DNA of 64,000 nt. Source: Xanthobacteraceae bacterium (GTDB lineage Bacteria; Pseudomonadota; Alphaproteobacteria; Rhizobiales; Xanthobacteraceae). A program made the translations under genes and the position numbers. The notes beneath the pieces are model-generated. The model saw only the letters and a list, made by a program, of their open reading frames with translations. It did no database searches and was not told the DNA's origin. Where the stretch lies: assembly GCA_019752575.1 (NCBI GenBank), contig JAIELW010000007.1, positions 62,001-126,000 on the forward strand, in the 5' to 3' direction. Shown piece after piece: positions 24,165 to 33,250 of this stretch (positions are counted from its first letter, which is position 1; each line of letters opens with the position of its first letter).

Positions 24165-24941
24165 TTACGCGTCGCGCTTGATCGCAAACGGCGCCCAGGC
24201 TTGCATCGACGCCATCGCCTCGATGCGGTTGATGTTCACATGCCGCGGCATGGTGCAGCAGAAGAACACCTGCTCAGCGATGTCGTCGGCGACCATCGGC
24301 TTCACGCCTTTGTAAACCGCGTCGGCCTTTGCCTTGTCGCCCTTGAAGCGCACCACCGAAAATTCGGTCTCCGCAAGACCCGGCTCCACCGAGGTAACGC
24401 GAACGTTCTTGCCGAGAAGATCGCAGCGAATATTCATCGCAAACCGCGTCACGAAAGCCTTGGTCGCGCCATAGACGTTGCCGCCTGGATAAGAATAATT
24501 CGCCGCGACCGAACTGATCACGACGACATGACCTTCGTCACGCTCGACCATACCGGGCAGCGTGTTGCGAACGGTATAAACAAGACCGTTGATGTTCATC
24601 GCAATCATCTGATTCCAGTCTTCGATATTCGCTTCTTGGGCAGGCTCAAGACCGACGGCGCCGCCGGCATTCGCGACGACAACATTGATCTTCTTGAAGG
24701 CATCGGGAAGCGAGTTCAACGCCTTGATCGTCGCGGCGTTGTCCGTGACATCGAAGTTAAGCGTGTGGCAATTCGCTCCGAGCTCTTTCTTCAGCGCGTC
24801 AAGGCGCTCCTGGCGTCGGCCGGTGCCGATCACTTTCGCGCCTGCTTGCGCGAAGCGCCGCGCGGTGGCGGCGCCGAAGCCGGAGGTCGCGCCCGTGACG
24901 AGCACGGTCAGGGTTTTCGGATCTAACATCTGCGAAGCCAT
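24165..24941 (-). CDS. YdfG-type NADP-dependent short-chain dehydrogenase
   Basis: This SDR of about 258 residues has TGATSGFGAATARRF, VANAGG, the catalytic Ser in ISSVAAN and YGATKAFVTRF. The YdfG-like signatures are GGNVYGATKAFV, EPGLAETEFSVVRFKGD and HVNINRIEAM. YdfG oxidises L-allo-threonine, serine and 3-hydroxy acids with NADP. The ATG at 24941 follows GGAGAGGAAATTC and is preferred over the upstream one. Confidence 0.88.
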   Translation of the reverse strand: MASQMLDPKTLTVLVTGATSGFGAATARRFAQAGAKVIGTGRRQERLDALKKELGANCHTLNFDVTDNAATIKALNSLPDAFKKINVVVANAGGAVGLEPAQEANIEDWNQMIAMNINGLVYTVRNTLPGMVERDEGHVVVISSVAANYSYPGGNVYGATKAFVTRFAMNIRCDLLGKNVRVTSVEPGLAETEFSVVRFKGDKAKADAVYKGVKPMVADDIAEQVFFCCTMPRHVNINRIEAMASMQAWAPFAIKRDA

Positions 24942-24992
24942 GAATTTCCTCTCCTGCAAAGCAGCGGTTCGTTCCGCCAGTTCGTTATGGGG

Positions 24993-25709
24993 TCAGCGCG
25001 CGGTGAGCCCGCCGTCGATGGGGATTTCCGCGCCGGTAATGAAAGCGCTCTCATCGCTTAGCAGAAATACCGCGAGGTTCGCTACCTCCTCGGGTTGGGC
25101 AAAGCGGGCCAGCGGCACATCGGCCGTCATGCGCTCGCGGGCAACCTCTTTGGACTTCACGTTGGCGAGCATGGCCTCGACCATTGCACCCTCGACAAAG
25201 GTGGGATGCACGGAATTCGAGCGCACTTGCGGCTTCAGTCGAGCGCCATAGAGCGCCACCGATTTCGAGAGCAGCCGCACCGCGCCTTTGGAAGCGTTAT
25301 AGGACGCGAGATTGTGCCCGGCGACGAGGCCCGACACCGAAGACAGATTGACGATGGATCCGCCGCGTACTTTCAAAAGCGGCATTGCATATTTGCAGCC
25401 AAGATAGGTGCCGTCGACATTGACGGCCATCGTTTTCTTGTAACCCGCGAAGTCCTCGCTCTCGATGGTGCCGAGCGAAGCGATGCCCGCCGAATTCACA
25501 AGCCCATCGAGACGGCCGTGCTGCTTCGCGACACTGTCCGCGACCAACTTCCAGTTTTCCTCGGAGGTCACGTCGAGCGCAAAATCCTGCCCGTTATGCG
25601 AGGCGAGATCGGTGCGAATCGCCTTGCCGCCCTCCCGCTCGACCATTTGCGCAATCGTGTTGCCGATGGTTCCGGCAGCGCCGGTGATCAGCACGATCTT
25701 ATCCTTCAT
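24993..25709 (-). CDS. Short-chain dehydrogenase/reductase
   Basis: This SDR of about 238 residues has ITGAAGTIGNTIAQ, VNSAGIASLG, LSSVSGLVAGHNLASYNASKGAV (Ser, Tyr, Lys catalytic set) and the C-terminal ITGAEIPIDGGLTAR. Motifs resemble cyclopentanol or 3-oxoacyl reductases, but the substrate cannot be named. The ATG at 25709 is chosen; a GTG 15 bases upstream is also in frame. It lies 51 bp upstream of the YdfG-like gene in the same direction. Confidence 0.85.
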   Translation of the reverse strand: MKDKIVLITGAAGTIGNTIAQMVEREGGKAIRTDLASHNGQDFALDVTSEENWKLVADSVAKQHGRLDGLVNSAGIASLGTIESEDFAGYKKTMAVNVDGTYLGCKYAMPLLKVRGGSIVNLSSVSGLVAGHNLASYNASKGAVRLLSKSVALYGARLKPQVRSNSVHPTFVEGAMVEAMLANVKSKEVARERMTADVPLARFAQPEEVANLAVFLLSDESAFITGAEIPIDGGLTAR

Positions 25710-25734
25710 ACGCACGGCAAACACCCAGAAATGA

Positions 25735-25764
25735 AAAACCCGCCGCGATCATGCGGCGGGTTTT
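25735..25764 (-). terminator. Intrinsic terminator after the TRAP operon
   Basis: AAAACCCGCCGC and GCGGCGGGTTTT form a perfect 12-bp stem around the loop gatcat. In the minus direction it is followed by a run of five T residues, 22 bp after the dctP stop. The other side also has a T-rich tract, so it could act in both directions. Confidence 0.88.
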
Positions 25765-25786
25765 ATTTTTTGCAAGTCGCCGGGGC

Positions 25787-26830
25787 TTACTTCACCGGGC
25801 CGGCGTATTTGGCGACCAGCGCTTCGACGTCCTTGATCAGCGCTTCTCCGTCGATGCCTTTGCCCTTCATTTCCGCAGTCCAGGCGGCGATGACCGGCTT
25901 TGCGGCATCCTTCCAGCGCTGCGTTTCGGCGGGGCTCAGGGTGACGATGTTGTTCTTGCGATCCTGCGCGAATTTCAGGCCCGGCGCGTCGCCCTGATCC
26001 ATGACCTGACCGACCCACTTCGAGGTGGCAAGACCGGAGTTGTCGTCGATCACTTTCTTCAGATCGGCCGGCAGGCTGTCATACTTCGCCTTGTTCATCG
26101 CAAAGATGAAGAAGGAAACGTAGAACGAGCGGTTGCCAGAGAAGGTCGTGTGCGTCTGCACGAGCTCGGCCACGCGCAGCGGCGTGGTGACTTCCCACGG
26201 AACGACGGTGCCGTCGATCACGCCCTTGGAGAGCGCGTCCGGCATCGCCGGAACCGGCATGCCGACCGGGGTCGCGCCGAGTGCTTCAATCAGGCGGTTC
26301 ACAACGCGCGACGGGCCGCGGAGCTTCAAGCCCTTCATATCCTCGAGCTTCTGCACGCCGTTGCCCTTGACGTGCAGCAGACCCGGCCCGTGCGTGTGCG
26401 CGGCGATGATCTTCACGTCCTTGAACTCATCCTTCAGGTGCTTCTCGTAATATTCCCAGGCAGCCTGGCTGGTCTGCTCGGCGTTGCCCGCGATGAAGGG
26501 AAGCTCGAAGGCTTCGGTGCGCGGGAAGCGGCCCGCGGTATAGCCCGGCAGCGTCCAGACGATGTCGACGACGCCGTCCTTAACCTGATCGAAGAGTTGC
26601 GGCGGCGTGCCGCCGAGCTGCATCGAAGGATAGAGCTCGACCTTGATGCGGCCCTTGGACTCGTCCTCGATCTTTTTCGCCCAGGGGGCGATGAAATTGC
26701 GCGGAACCGGCGCTTGCGCCGGCAGGAACTGGTGGATGCGAAGCGTCACGGTCTGCGCGTCGGCGGGCGCCGAGAACGCAAGCGCGACAGCGGCAATTGC
26801 GAGGCCGCTCAGGCGTTTGAATGTGGTCAT
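25787..26830 (-). CDS. TRAP transporter solute-binding protein (DctP family)
   Basis: This binding protein of about 347 residues has a signal peptide (MTTFKRLSGLAIAAVALAFSAPADA). The family core includes PWAKKIEDESKGRIKVELYPSMQLG, LRGPSRVVNRLIEALGATPVGMPV and YVSFFIFAMNKAKYDSLP. The conserved Arg that binds a ligand carboxylate is likely in LRGPSR. The ATG at 26830 has GGAGAAAACG before it. It lies last in a Q-M-P operon. Ligand is probably an organic acid, identity unknown. Confidence 0.92.
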   Translation of the reverse strand: MTTFKRLSGLAIAAVALAFSAPADAQTVTLRIHQFLPAQAPVPRNFIAPWAKKIEDESKGRIKVELYPSMQLGGTPPQLFDQVKDGVVDIVWTLPGYTAGRFPRTEAFELPFIAGNAEQTSQAAWEYYEKHLKDEFKDVKIIAAHTHGPGLLHVKGNGVQKLEDMKGLKLRGPSRVVNRLIEALGATPVGMPVPAMPDALSKGVIDGTVVPWEVTTPLRVAELVQTHTTFSGNRSFYVSFFIFAMNKAKYDSLPADLKKVIDDNSGLATSKWVGQVMDQGDAPGLKFAQDRKNNIVTLSPAETQRWKDAAKPVIAAWTAEMKGKGIDGEALIKDVEALVAKYAGPVK

Positions 26831-26913
26831 CGTTTTCTCCAGATGGCGGTTTTGGTTTTTGTTATCCCGCTTCTTGCGAGCGGTTTTATTATCCGTTGCG
26901 ATCAATTTCGCGC

Positions 26914-28245
26914 CTAGCTTACGAAACGAAGCGCGAAGAGCGTGAGCGCCGGAAAGAACAGGAGCAGAAGCACGCGAACAATATCCGAGATCAGGAACGG
27001 CACGATGCCGCGGTAGATCTCGCCGATCGGCACGTTCTTCGCAATATTGGCGACGACATAGACCGCGAGTCCTACCGGCGGCGCGATCAGGCCGACCGAG
27101 ACCACGACCAGCATCAGAATTCCGAACCATATTGCCTTGTGCTCGACCGTCATGCCGAAAAGATCGAGGCCAAGAATGGTGGGCAACACGACCGGCAGAA
27201 GCAGGAGCATCATCGCAAGTTCGTCTAGGATGCAACTCAAGATCACGAAGAGAACAAGGAAGCCGCCGACGATTACGAGCGGGTGATAATTCAGGCTGTT
27301 CGCCCACGCGGAAAGATCGGCGGGCACCTGCGAGACTGCGAGCGCGGTATTCATCATCGCCGCGCCGAGCAACATCGTGTAGATCATCGCCGATGCTTGC
27401 GCCGCCGGCAAAAAGCCTTTCAGCGCATTCTTGAAATTGATCTTGCCGCGAATGATACCGAGCAAAAGCGTCGAACTCGTACCCACCGCAGCACCTTCGG
27501 TCGCCGTGAACCAGCCACGATAGATCCCGGTGAACATAACAAGGAAGATCGCCGCGATCGGCCAGGCTTCCAGCGTCGCTTCGATCAGCTCTTTCCTGCT
27601 CGCGGTGCTGCGCTCGGAGGTTTCCGGCGCGTGACCCGGATAGAGCCGGATGTAGATCGAGATCGAGATCATATAGAGCACGGCGGCGAGTAAGCCCGGC
27701 ACCACCGCGGCTGCGAACAGCTTGATGATGCTTTGCTCGGCGAGAAACGAGTAAATAATGAGAATGAAGGAAGGCGGAACGAGAATCCCGAGCGTGCCGC
27801 CAGCGGCGAGCGTGCCGGTCGCGAGGCGGTCGGAATATTTCAACCGCTTCATTTCCGGCAGCACGACCTGACTCATCGTCGCCGCGGTCGCGACCGAAGA
27901 ACCGCTGATCGCGCCGAAGCAGGCGCAGGCGACAATCGCGGCCTGCGCGACGCCGCCCTTTACCCAGCCTATCCACGCATTGGCTGCGCGAAACAGACTC
28001 CGCGAGAAGCCCGCGATCGAAGCGAACTGTCCCATCAGCAGGAAAAGCGGAATGACGGAAAGGTCGTAAACCGAGAAGCGCGCCCAGAACAGCGCCTTGA
28101 GATAGTTCAGTAGCGGCAGGGATCCGACGATCCAGCCATAGCCGGCAGCGCCTGCGATGAACATGGCGACCCCGAGCGGCACGCGCAGCGCAATCAGAAA
28201 CATCATCCCTGTCGTGACGATGCTGATGATTTCGACTTTACTCAT
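26914..28245 (-). CDS. TRAP transporter large permease (DctM family)
   Basis: This 443-residue membrane protein of about 12 helices has DctM motifs GQFASIAGFSRSLFRAANAWIG, CACFGAISGSSVATAATMSQVVLPEMKR and GTLGILVPPSFILIIY. It moves the solute with sodium or protons across the inner membrane. It overlaps the small permease gene by 8 bp, indicating coupled translation. Confidence 0.94.
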   Translation of the reverse strand: MSKVEIISIVTTGMMFLIALRVPLGVAMFIAGAAGYGWIVGSLPLLNYLKALFWARFSVYDLSVIPLFLLMGQFASIAGFSRSLFRAANAWIGWVKGGVAQAAIVACACFGAISGSSVATAATMSQVVLPEMKRLKYSDRLATGTLAAGGTLGILVPPSFILIIYSFLAEQSIIKLFAAAVVPGLLAAVLYMISISIYIRLYPGHAPETSERSTASRKELIEATLEAWPIAAIFLVMFTGIYRGWFTATEGAAVGTSSTLLLGIIRGKINFKNALKGFLPAAQASAMIYTMLLGAAMMNTALAVSQVPADLSAWANSLNYHPLVIVGGFLVLFVILSCILDELAMMLLLLPVVLPTILGLDLFGMTVEHKAIWFGILMLVVVSVGLIAPPVGLAVYVVANIAKNVPIGEIYRGIVPFLISDIVRVLLLLFFPALTLFALRFVS

Positions 28246-28762
28246 GGGAGACGCGCTCCGAAATGCCGATCAGCCCCAGCCCTTGCGCGAGCGCGACTAT
28301 CGAAGCGAGCGCCAGCCCCGGCAGCGCGCAGGCGTAGCCAACCCAGATCGGGAATCCCATCAACATCGACGTTTCGCCGCTGTGCCGGATCTCGGTCATG
28401 CCGATCGAGGTACGCCACAAGACGAGCGCAAACATTCCGCCCATAAGGAGCGCGCCGAAGCTATCCATCGCTTTTTTCGCGCGGTCGCCCGCGCGGATCG
28501 TGAAGATGTCGACGAAGATGTTGCCGGCGGTAATCTGGCAGTAAGCGAGGAACAAAGAACCCGCGACGGCGATCCCGATCTCGACCAGTTCGAAATCGCC
28601 CCTGATCGGCCTCGCCCAAAGGGCGCGCCCCGTGATGCTGATGACAGACATGATGCCGATCGCAGCGACGATCGCGCCGCCGACATAGGCAAACCAGACC
28701 GCTACGTTGTGGAGCGCCTCATGGAGACCTCCGCGGGTCTCGGCTTTCTTCTTGACGGCCAT
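28238..28762 (-). CDS. TRAP transporter small permease (DctQ family)
   Basis: This protein of about 174 residues has four membrane helices and the DctQ features VISITGRALW and GRPIRGDFELVEIGIAVAGSLFLAYCQ (here ARPIRGDFELVEIG). It stabilises the large permease. Both GTG at 28768 and ATG at 28762 are in frame; the ATG directly follows AGGGTGGAA. It is the first gene of the TRAP operon. Confidence 0.9.
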   Translation of the reverse strand: MAVKKKAETRGGLHEALHNVAVWFAYVGGAIVAAIGIMSVISITGRALWARPIRGDFELVEIGIAVAGSLFLAYCQITAGNIFVDIFTIRAGDRAKKAMDSFGALLMGGMFALVLWRTSIGMTEIRHSGETSMLMGFPIWVGYACALPGLALASIVALAQGLGLIGISERVSHE

Positions 28763-28966
28763 TTCCACCCTGCAGGGATTTTATATTTTCCGCGGCGCTC
28801 TAAGGGCGCCTTCCCCCGCGTTCAACCCCTTCCCCAACGGGCAATGCAGGAGTGGGACGGATAGCTCGCACAGCCGGAGATTGGCAACGACCGAAAGCCG
28901 AGGAATTGTGCTGCAAAGCCAGAAGTACCGGCGTTTCAATCTTTTATTCCAGTTGGAACTTCCGGC

Positions 28967-28981
28967 TTAACGGCTTGTTAA
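28967..28981 (+). promoter_or_regulatory. CtrA box upstream of a small gene
   Basis: TTAACGGCTTGTTAA is an exact TTAA-N7-TTAA match, 63 bp before the ATG of the 67-codon gene at 29045. It supports that gene being real and cell-cycle controlled. Binding is not shown. Confidence 0.5.
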
Positions 28982-29044
28982 TGCTTCGGGCACAGCATTT
29001 CTCGCAGGTGCGAACAAGGCTCGCGCCTAGGGATTGGGCAAAGC

Positions 29045-29248
29045 ATGGCGACACTTTCCGAACTCCGATTTGTCGATGGCGCACCGGCCATCGCGCCCGA
29101 TTGCGTTTCGCCACTGGTCAGCCGGATGCAGCTGATGTTGTCTACGTTGAAACCGCGCTCCGACGCGGAAGCGCTGAAACTTCTGCGCACAAGTTTTCCG
29201 CAATCGACGTTGAGCGAGCGGCTTAGTGCGCTTTCCAATCGGCGCTAA
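29045..29248 (+). CDS. Small conserved-looking protein of unknown function
   Basis: This 67-residue reading frame begins MATLSELRFVDGAPAIAP and contains PRSDAEALKLLRTSFPQSTLSERLSAL, which has the look of a helical, soluble protein. I do not recognise a named family. No good Shine-Dalgarno precedes the ATG (GATTGGGCAAAGC). A CtrA box upstream and the absence of any competing gene in 28763-29278 support it. It stands alone between the TRAP operon and the pssA gene. Confidence 0.55.
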   Translation: MATLSELRFVDGAPAIAPDCVSPLVSRMQLMLSTLKPRSDAEALKLLRTSFPQSTLSERLSALSNRR

Positions 29249-29278
29249 GCGCCGCGCGGCGCTGCAGCAATTTATTGA

Positions 29279-30133
29279 TCAGTTGAGGCGATCGGGGCGT
29301 TGCTCGTTTTCGGGCTGCGCTGCCATCAGTCCGCCCGTTGAAAGCACATGCGCTTTCTCAAGACGGCGATAGTGCATTAGCGCGAGGGGAATGGTGCCGA
29401 GATAAGCGAGTACCACCACGGTCAGCAATTCCCACGGATAGCTGAGCAACATCGCTACGACGAGAACGACGAGCACAAGAATCGGCAGCACATATTCGCG
29501 TGGCACGCGGGCGCTAAGCTTCTTGCCCGACCAGGTCGGGATTTTCGAAACCATGATCAACGCGATCGCGAGCGCGAAGACAAGATACAGCACCGGGCTG
29601 AACGAGAAGCGCGGCACGCCGAGCATTTCGAGATAGACCGGCAGCAGCACGACCACCGCGGCCGCGGGTGCCGGCATGCCGACAAAGAAGTTTCCGGCGA
29701 AGGCGGGACGGTTCGGGTCGTCGATCATCACGTTGAAGCGCGCGAGACGCAGCGCCGCGCAGAGTGCGAAGATCAGCATGATGATCCAGCCCAGCGTCTT
29801 CAGCGGCCCGAGGCCCCAGAAGAAAAGTATCAGCGCCGGCGCGCAGCCGAAATTCATGAAGTCCGCGAGCGAATCCAGTTCCGCGCCAAAGCGCGACTGC
29901 GCCTGCAGATAACGCGCGAGCCTTCCATCGACGCCGTCTAGGATTGCGGCAAGCACGATGCCCGCGATCGCGAGATCCATGCGGCCTTCGATTGCCATGC
30001 GGATCGCAGTCAGCCCGAGGCAGAGCGCAAGCAAGGTGACCATGTTCGGCAGAAGCGCACGGATCGGAATTTTCCGGAAGCGCTTGCGCGGATTTTCGTC
30101 ACCGGGCTCGAAGGAGGGAAACAGCCTGTTCAT
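29279..30133 (-). CDS. pssA: CDP-diacylglycerol--serine O-phosphatidyltransferase
   Basis: This membrane enzyme of 284 residues has the CDP-alcohol phosphotransferase motif DGRLARYLQAQSRFGAELDS..D (D-G-x2-A-R-x8-G-x3-D-x3-D), then FMNFGCAPALILF and RLARFNVM. It makes phosphatidylserine from CDP-diacylglycerol. The start at 30133 (MNRLFPSFEPG) fits the family; the frame is open further upstream. It follows psd by 55 bp, so the two steps to phosphatidylethanolamine are encoded together. Confidence 0.92.
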   Translation of the reverse strand: MNRLFPSFEPGDENPRKRFRKIPIRALLPNMVTLLALCLGLTAIRMAIEGRMDLAIAGIVLAAILDGVDGRLARYLQAQSRFGAELDSLADFMNFGCAPALILFFWGLGPLKTLGWIIMLIFALCAALRLARFNVMIDDPNRPAFAGNFFVGMPAPAAAVVVLLPVYLEMLGVPRFSFSPVLYLVFALAIALIMVSKIPTWSGKKLSARVPREYVLPILVLVVLVVAMLLSYPWELLTVVVLAYLGTIPLALMHYRRLEKAHVLSTGGLMAAQPENEQRPDRLN

Positions 30134-30188
30134 GACGATCAGAGTACGCCCGAAACGCCGCCAAATGAAGAGCGGTCTGCCGGTTTGG

Positions 30189-30887
30189 TTACGCGGCGCG
30201 GAAGGCGGGCTCGGCGGCAGTCGCGGCAAGGTCCGCGATTACCGTTTCCCCGCCGAGTGCATATTGGCCGACGGAGACCAGCGGCTTGGTGCCTGCGGGA
30301 AGGTAAACGTCCACGCGCGAACCGAAACGGATCAGGCCGAAACGCTCGCCTGCCGCCACAAGCTGCCCCTCCTTGACGAAGCAGACAATGCGGCGCGCGA
30401 CCAGGCCCGCGATCTGCACCACGCCATAGCGGCCGGACGGCGTGCGGACGACGAGGCCGTTCCTCTCGTTATCCTCGCTCGCCTTGTCGAGATCGGCGTT
30501 CAGGAACTTGCCTGGCCGATAGACAATGCGCTCGATCTCGCCGGAGACAGGGCTGCGGTTCACGTGCACGTCGAACACGCTCATGAAGATCGAGACACGC
30601 GGCACCGACTCCGAACCCAGACCCAGCTCGGCGGGCGGGACCGCGAGCGCGACCGAGGAAATCTTGCCGTCGGCGGGGGCGACCACGAGACCGTCGCGCA
30701 CTGGCGTAACGCGCACCGGATCGCGGAAGAAATAGATGCACCAGAGCGTGAGAACGACGCCGAGCCAGCCCAAGGGCCGCCAGATAATGAAGAGCACCAG
30801 CGAGACCAGCGCGAAAATCCCGATGAAGAGGTAACCCTCGGGATGGATCGGGGCTATCTGCTTGCGGATGGATTCGGCAATCGACAT
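30189..30887 (-). CDS. psd: Phosphatidylserine decarboxylase proenzyme
   Basis: This 232-residue Psd of the short type has membrane helices near residues 18-50, [37 protein letters not shown], and the self-cleavage site Gly-Ser in [11 protein letters not shown]. The Ser becomes the pyruvoyl group. It decarboxylates phosphatidylserine to phosphatidylethanolamine at the inner membrane. The ATG at 30887 ([18 protein letters not shown]) is the family start. Confidence 0.93.
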   Translation of the reverse strand: MSIAESIRKQIAPIHPEGYLFIGIFALVSLVLFIIWRPLGWLGVVLTLWCIYFFRDPVRVTPVRDGLVVAPADGKISSVALAVPPAELGLGSESVPRVSIFMSVFDVHVNRSPVSGEIERIVYRPGKFLNADLDKASEDNERNGLVVRTPSGRYGVVQIAGLVARRIVCFVKEGQLVAAGERFGLIRFGSRVDVYLPAGTKPLVSVGQYALGGETVIADLAATAAEPAFRAA

Positions 30888-31005
30888 CGGATTTTCCCTT
30901 TGTGCCGGACTGCTAAAGAGCGTCCGGCGGCGCGTCAACGGCCCTGCCTTAAGCGCCTTCCTCCGGCCAATTCTGTGGCATAGAAGCAACGAAGCCGGAG
31001 GAAGA

Positions 31006-32028
31006 ATGCTTTCATACGCCCAGCATTTCGAGGACGTTTACCTGATGCGCTGCTTCCGCGAGCGCAAGGACGGCTTCTATATCGACGTAGGCGCCGGGCA
31101 TCCGGTCATCGACAACGTCTCCTTCGCTTTTTACCTGAAAGGCTGGCACGGGATTACGGTCGAGCCGAACCCTTCGCTCGCCAAGCTGTCCCGCAGCGTG
31201 CGCCCGCGCGACATCGGCGCGGAGACGCTGGTGGGCTCCTCACCCGGCAAGGCGAAGTTCTTTCTGGTCGACGACTTCCACGGTCTTTCGACCATGATCG
31301 GCGAAAACGCGCGCGCGGCGGCCGACAACTATGGTAAAAAGTCGAACGAACTCGAACTTCCGGTCACGACGCTTGCCGATCTCTGCAAGAAGCATCAGCC
31401 CAAAGCCATCGATTTCTTGAAGATCGACGTCGAGGGCGCGGAGAAAGACGTGCTCGAAGGCGCGGACTGGAAGAACTACCGCCCTTGCGTCGTCGTCATC
31501 GAAGCGACCATGCCCGCCTCGCCCGAACCGAACTGGGGCGGCTGGGAGCCGTTCCTGCTCTCGCAGAGATACCGTTTCGTCTTTTTCGATGGATTGAATC
31601 GTTATTACGTCGCGGAAGAAGAAGCCGCGCTGGCTGCGCACTTCGAAGCGCCGGTGAACCCCTTCGATAAAGCGGTCCAGCTTTCCCGCTACCGCAAGGC
31701 GCTGGAAGACGCCTCGCACCCGGATCACAAGCTTGCGGGCGTGCTCGCTGAAAGTTTTCTCACGCGCGCACCGCTGATCTCGCCTGATTTGATCGTCGAA
31801 ATACTGACGGGGGAGTTGAATCCGACCGCCCTCGCCCACCCTGCGACAGAGGCCGATATCATTGCAGTGTTTGCGCGTTTGCTCGGCCGCGAGCCGACTG
31901 CCGATGAACTGAACGAAGCGAAATCGCTCTCGAAGGGCAAGACGCTGCGCGAACTTTATCGGGTCGTGATCGGATTCGATTCCGTGCGCGCGGCGCTGGG
32001 GCGAATTTCCGGCAGCTACGCCTGGTGA
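31006..32028 (+). CDS. FkbM-family methyltransferase with C-terminal extension
   Basis: The N-terminal 220 residues (start [17 protein letters not shown]) are an FkbM SAM-dependent methyltransferase: [53 protein letters not shown]. These enzymes often O-methylate sugars or lipids. About 110 further residues hold a helical segment with [11 protein letters not shown], resembling short repeats seen in glycan-related proteins. GGAGGAAGA immediately precedes the ATG at 31006. It is divergent from psd. Confidence 0.85.
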   Translation: MLSYAQHFEDVYLMRCFRERKDGFYIDVGAGHPVIDNVSFAFYLKGWHGITVEPNPSLAKLSRSVRPRDIGAETLVGSSPGKAKFFLVDDFHGLSTMIGENARAAADNYGKKSNELELPVTTLADLCKKHQPKAIDFLKIDVEGAEKDVLEGADWKNYRPCVVVIEATMPASPEPNWGGWEPFLLSQRYRFVFFDGLNRYYVAEEEAALAAHFEAPVNPFDKAVQLSRYRKALEDASHPDHKLAGVLAESFLTRAPLISPDLIVEILTGELNPTALAHPATEADIIAVFARLLGREPTADELNEAKSLSKGKTLRELYRVVIGFDSVRAALGRISGSYAW

Positions 32029-32049
32029 TTATTGCCAGTTTAGTTCGCG

Positions 32050-33201
32050 CTACTTGAACGGCCAGATGAGTTGGGAGCCGAATTCGCCTGGTATCGGATC
32101 GCCATGAATTCCCACCTCGGGCGGCCAGGAGCCGTCGGCAGGAAGATGGTAGGTGCCGAATAGCCGGTCGATCCAGGGAAAGTGGACGGCGAAATTCTTG
32201 TCGATGGGTCTTACCGCGTGGTGCCAGTGGTGAAAGCGCGGCGTCACCAGTAGCTGCTCCAACCATTTCAGCCGCCATTTCATGTTGACGTGAATGAATG
32301 TCGCCTGCGCGGCGACAATCCCCAGCCAGATATAAAGCGCCTGTTCGGCGAAGCCGATTACGAATAGCGGCACAAGAATTAGCCCGCGCGTCACGACAGT
32401 GTCCACAACATGCAGCCGCGAACCGGCGAGCCAATCCATGTTGCGCGAGGAATGGTGGATTGCATGGAAAGGCCAAGCCCACTGGATTCGGTGAAAGCTT
32501 CGATGCACCCAATATTGCGTGAGGTCGGCGGCAACCATGATGAGCAGGACCTGAACCACGATCGGCAGACTTTTTACTTGCATGCCGAGCGCGTCGGCCT
32601 GCCAAGCCTGCGAGACCAGTGTGGCCGGCAGCAGCGTGAAGAACGTTAGGAGTTCGACCGCGATGTGGCTGAAAATGAAATAGATGCCATCGGTCGTCCA
32701 TCCGGGCCGGAACGTGCCCTGCTCCGGCTTCAGCGGAAACAAGCGCTCCAGCGGCACGAATACGAGGCTGAGCAGCACTACGTTCAATACGAGCCAATCG
32801 AGGCCGAGATGCACGGGCGCCTGGCGATCGGGATTAATCTCGACTCCTGCTCCGCCAAGGATCACCGCGCCGCAGGTGAAAGCGATGCCGGCGAGGCCGA
32901 GCGTTTTGCGTGGCCTCAACAGGAGATTCAAGGCGGAGAAGAAGAAAGCGGCAATGATGGCGAGCGTGAGCAGGCCGCGCATCAATTCGATCGGATATTT
33001 CGCTCTCAACTCGTTAATCGTGAGCCATTCGTGGAAATGGAAAACCAGCACGGCGAAGAACGATCCTGCGCCGAGCAACAGGCCGATCAGACCGGAGAAC
33101 CAGCCCGATCCGAAATGCTGTGGGCCGCGGTCGCCGAGTACGCGCTCGAACCACAGGTCCAGCCTTGTGTAGGATCGATCAGGATCGCCCGACGATGTCA
33201 T
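32050..33201 (-). CDS. Sterol desaturase/fatty acid hydroxylase family membrane protein
   Basis: This 383-residue multi-pass protein has the three histidine clusters that bind the di-iron centre: HRSFHR, HAIHHSS and RFHHWHH. The last is followed by the family motif AVHFPWIDRLFGTYHLP. It hydroxylates or desaturates a lipid; the substrate is unknown. Neighbouring genes for lipids give no direct link. Confidence 0.88.
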   Translation of the reverse strand: MTSSGDPDRSYTRLDLWFERVLGDRGPQHFGSGWFSGLIGLLLGAGSFFAVLVFHFHEWLTINELRAKYPIELMRGLLTLAIIAAFFFSALNLLLRPRKTLGLAGIAFTCGAVILGGAGVEINPDRQAPVHLGLDWLVLNVVLLSLVFVPLERLFPLKPEQGTFRPGWTTDGIYFIFSHIAVELLTFFTLLPATLVSQAWQADALGMQVKSLPIVVQVLLIMVAADLTQYWVHRSFHRIQWAWPFHAIHHSSRNMDWLAGSRLHVVDTVVTRGLILVPLFVIGFAEQALYIWLGIVAAQATFIHVNMKWRLKWLEQLLVTPRFHHWHHAVRPIDKNFAVHFPWIDRLFGTYHLPADGSWPPEVGIHGDPIPGEFGSQLIWPFK

Positions 33202-33250
33202 CGTGTCACCTCGCCGATTCTAACATGCGGTGCCGATTCCTGGTCCAGCG

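Noticed and set aside
25787-27976. 729-codon minus-strand frame covering dctP and part of dctM
   Set aside because: Only its last 347 codons encode a protein (DctP with a signal peptide); the upstream part is out of frame with the DctM gene and is Arg-rich noise.
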